This document shows, one piece after another, positions 62,743-64,000 of a stretch of DNA of 64,000 nt (its first letter is position 1; every line of letters starts with the position of its first letter). Source of the DNA: Candidatus Obscuribacterales bacterium (GTDB lineage Bacteria; Cyanobacteriota; Vampirovibrionia; Obscuribacterales; Obscuribacteraceae); the NCBI GenBank assembly GCA_019752635.1, contig JAIELX010000053.1, positions 87,156 to 151,155 of the forward strand, written 5' to 3'. A program made the position numbers and the translations under genes. The notes beneath the pieces were generated by a model that ran no database searches, had not been told where the DNA came from, and saw nothing but the letters and a program-made list of their open reading frames with translations.

Positions 62743-63756
62743 TCACACTCTGGATTCGACACATTCGCCGACAGACTCCCGGACGACGAAGCGGCTGCCC
62801 TGGCGGGTGCCGCGGCGGCGCATTTCAGCAACAATTTTTTCCATGATGCGCGACTTCTCAAATGACCATTCCGGTACCAGCAGCTCATCGCGCTTACCTT
62901 CCGCCACCAAACGCATGATCACCATTTCCGGTGGCAACAACTCTAGCGCGTCAGCTACTAATTGAACGTAGACGTCTTCATCCAGCAGCGGAAGTTTGCC
63001 CAGCCGATAATCAACTTCCATCGGCGTTCCTTTATAGACACAAAGTTGATGGATCTTCACACCGTCAACTCCGGAGCGAGCGACACGACGAACCGTCTCC
63101 ATCATCATTTCCGGAGTTTCCTCCGGCAGCCCGAAGATCAAATGCGTCGCAGCGGGGATGTCTCGCTGCTTGGCACGCTTGACCGCATCGAAAAATTCCT
63201 CGGCAGTATGCGCCCTGTTAATCAAATCGAGAGTGCGATTGTGCGCACTCTGCAGGCCCATCTCAAGCCACATAAAAGACTTGCGATGAAACTCGGCTAA
63301 CAAATCCAGAACATTGTCCGGAACGCAATCAGGCCGAGTTCCGACACACAATCCAACCACGTCCGGATGTTGCAAACCGCTTTCGTACAAGACGCGCAAA
63401 ATGCCCTCCGGAGCGTACGTGTTGGAGAAAGCTTGAAAGTAAGCTAAAAACTTTTCAGCTCCATACCGACGCCTGATTCTCTCGACACCGGTAATCAGCT
63501 GGCTCTTCACATCGAGCGCCGTGTCTATAGTCGGAGCACCGGACCCGCGCTCATCGCAGAAAGTGCACCCGCCGAATGCGCGCACGCCGTCCCGATTAGG
63601 ACAGTCGAATCCGACATCAATCGGTACGCGGTAGACCTTCGCGCCGAATCGTTCGCCCAGGTAGCTGTTAAAGGAACGATACGGCAGTGGTTCGGCCACC
63701 GGTTTAGCCGCAATCTTGTCTGCTGAGTCGGAAGTACAACTGGTCGGAACTTTCAT
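62743..63756 (-). CDS. TIGR01212-type radical SAM protein (YhcC-like)
   Basis: The 337-residue protein carries the iron-sulfur cluster cysteines C52, C64 and C67 (DCPNRDG ... GCTFCDERGSG) in the Elp3/YhcC style and then a TIM-barrel with MGLQSAHNRTLDLINRAHT and HLIFGLPEETPEMM. Proteins of this group are radical S-adenosylmethionine enzymes of unsettled substrate, possibly in RNA modification. RSFNSYLGERFGAKVYRVPIDVGF before the cluster is the usual opening of the family. The stop is 287 bases from the convergent cyclase-like pair, and that gap shows no gene or clear terminator. The start at 63756 leaves about 25 poorly conserved residues before the first conserved one. Confidence 0.9.
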   Translation of the reverse strand: MKVPTSCTSDSADKIAAKPVAEPLPYRSFNSYLGERFGAKVYRVPIDVGFDCPNRDGVRAFGGCTFCDERGSGAPTIDTALDVKSQLITGVERIRRRYGAEKFLAYFQAFSNTYAPEGILRVLYESGLQHPDVVGLCVGTRPDCVPDNVLDLLAEFHRKSFMWLEMGLQSAHNRTLDLINRAHTAEEFFDAVKRAKQRDIPAATHLIFGLPEETPEMMMETVRRVARSGVDGVKIHQLCVYKGTPMEVDYRLGKLPLLDEDVYVQLVADALELLPPEMVIMRLVAEGKRDELLVPEWSFEKSRIMEKIVAEMRRRGTRQGSRFVVRESVGECVESRV

Positions 63757-63933
63757 GGCGATTCTCTTAAGCGATCGCTATACCTTATGTTGATGTCGAC
63801 GTGTTGGCAAGCGAAACCGTCAGGACAAAGGTGTCTTTGGAAACGCAGCTTAATATTCGTCGACGTTTGACCTCGCAAAACAGGCTTCAACAGGCAGATA
63901 TTACTATGAGTTATCAACATAGGGCATCTCAAC

Positions 63934-63963
63934 TTGACGCAGAGTTGTCATCTTTGTTATTCT
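63934..63963 (+). promoter_or_regulatory. Probable promoter of tRNA-Glu
   Basis: TTGACG at 63934-63939 and TATTCT at 63958-63963 are separated by 18 bases and place the likely transcription start about 12 bases before the tRNA. Confidence 0.5.
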
Positions 63964-63982
63964 CCCCATTCGTTACCTGGTT

Positions 63983-64000
63983 GCCCCCATCGTCTAGAGG
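63983..64000 (+). tRNA. tRNA-Glu, 5' end only
   Basis: The final 18 bases (GCCCCCATCGTCTAGAGG) are the acceptor stem 5' strand and start of the D arm of tRNA-Glu in the form usual in Cyanobacteria. The anticodon lies beyond the window, so identity rests on the 5' end alone. Confidence 0.75.

Noticed and set aside
1..64000. CRISPR array, insertion sequence or prophage
   Set aside because: No regularly spaced direct repeats, transposase, integrase or terminal inverted repeats were seen on either strand.

Overview
The window reads as a stretch of bacterial chromosome with no insertion sequence, prophage, CRISPR array or integron. The best guess for the host is a non-photosynthetic relative of Cyanobacteria (Melainabacteria/Vampirovibrionia, Obscuribacterales-like). 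Three things support this: the first 18 bases of a tRNA-Glu at the right edge match the form common in cyanobacteria; glyQ stands alone without glyS beside it; and there are many long lineage-type proteins without recognisable families next to ordinary housekeeping genes. This placement is inference from memory, not from a search.

Layout. 1-1.1 kb: the tail of a thioredoxin-reductase-like ferredoxin-NADP reductase with a strong terminator, then dcd. 1.4-13.5 kb: five same-strand genes in a nested A-TPR-B-B'-A' order, where A/A' and B/B' are paralogue pairs of unknown function. 13.6-16.3 kb: comEC lacking its C-terminal metallo-beta-lactamase domain, and a secreted C39-like protein. 16.3-23.8 kb: a minus-strand run MoxR ATPase, DUF58, TgpA-type transglutaminase, a second AAA ATPase and a TonB-C-domain membrane protein. 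24.0-32.1 kb: glyQ; a TPR protein with two retropepsin domains; two thioredoxin-fold proteins, one with five tandem modules; and a minus-strand TPR/coiled-coil plus vWA pair. 32.2-36.8 kb: an overlapping hom-thrC-thrB-lysC operon for threonine synthesis from aspartate. 37.1-39.9 kb: a phosphodiester glycosidase family protein and a ROK sugar kinase. 40.3-42.2 kb: a 659-residue protein ending in a kinase-like segment. 42.3-60.7 kb: one uninterrupted 6117-codon gene on the minus strand. 60.8-64 kb: a small hypothetical gene, a tandem pair of degenerate cyclase-fold genes, a TIGR01212-type radical SAM gene and the start of tRNA-Glu.

The most unusual element is the 6117-residue protein. From N to C terminus it appears to hold a helical repeat region, about 1400 residues of beta-rich RHS/YD-like sequence, a second helical region with 114-residue tandem repeats, a hydrophobic glycine-rich segment, a HExxxH metallopeptidase-like module, and a C-terminal segment with a phosphoribosyltransferase-like DD-x3-SG motif. 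A short glycine-rich hydrophobic hairpin seems to recur in this protein, in A/A', in B/B' and in the 40.3-kb gene, which suggests that these otherwise unclassified large proteins belong to one lineage-specific system.
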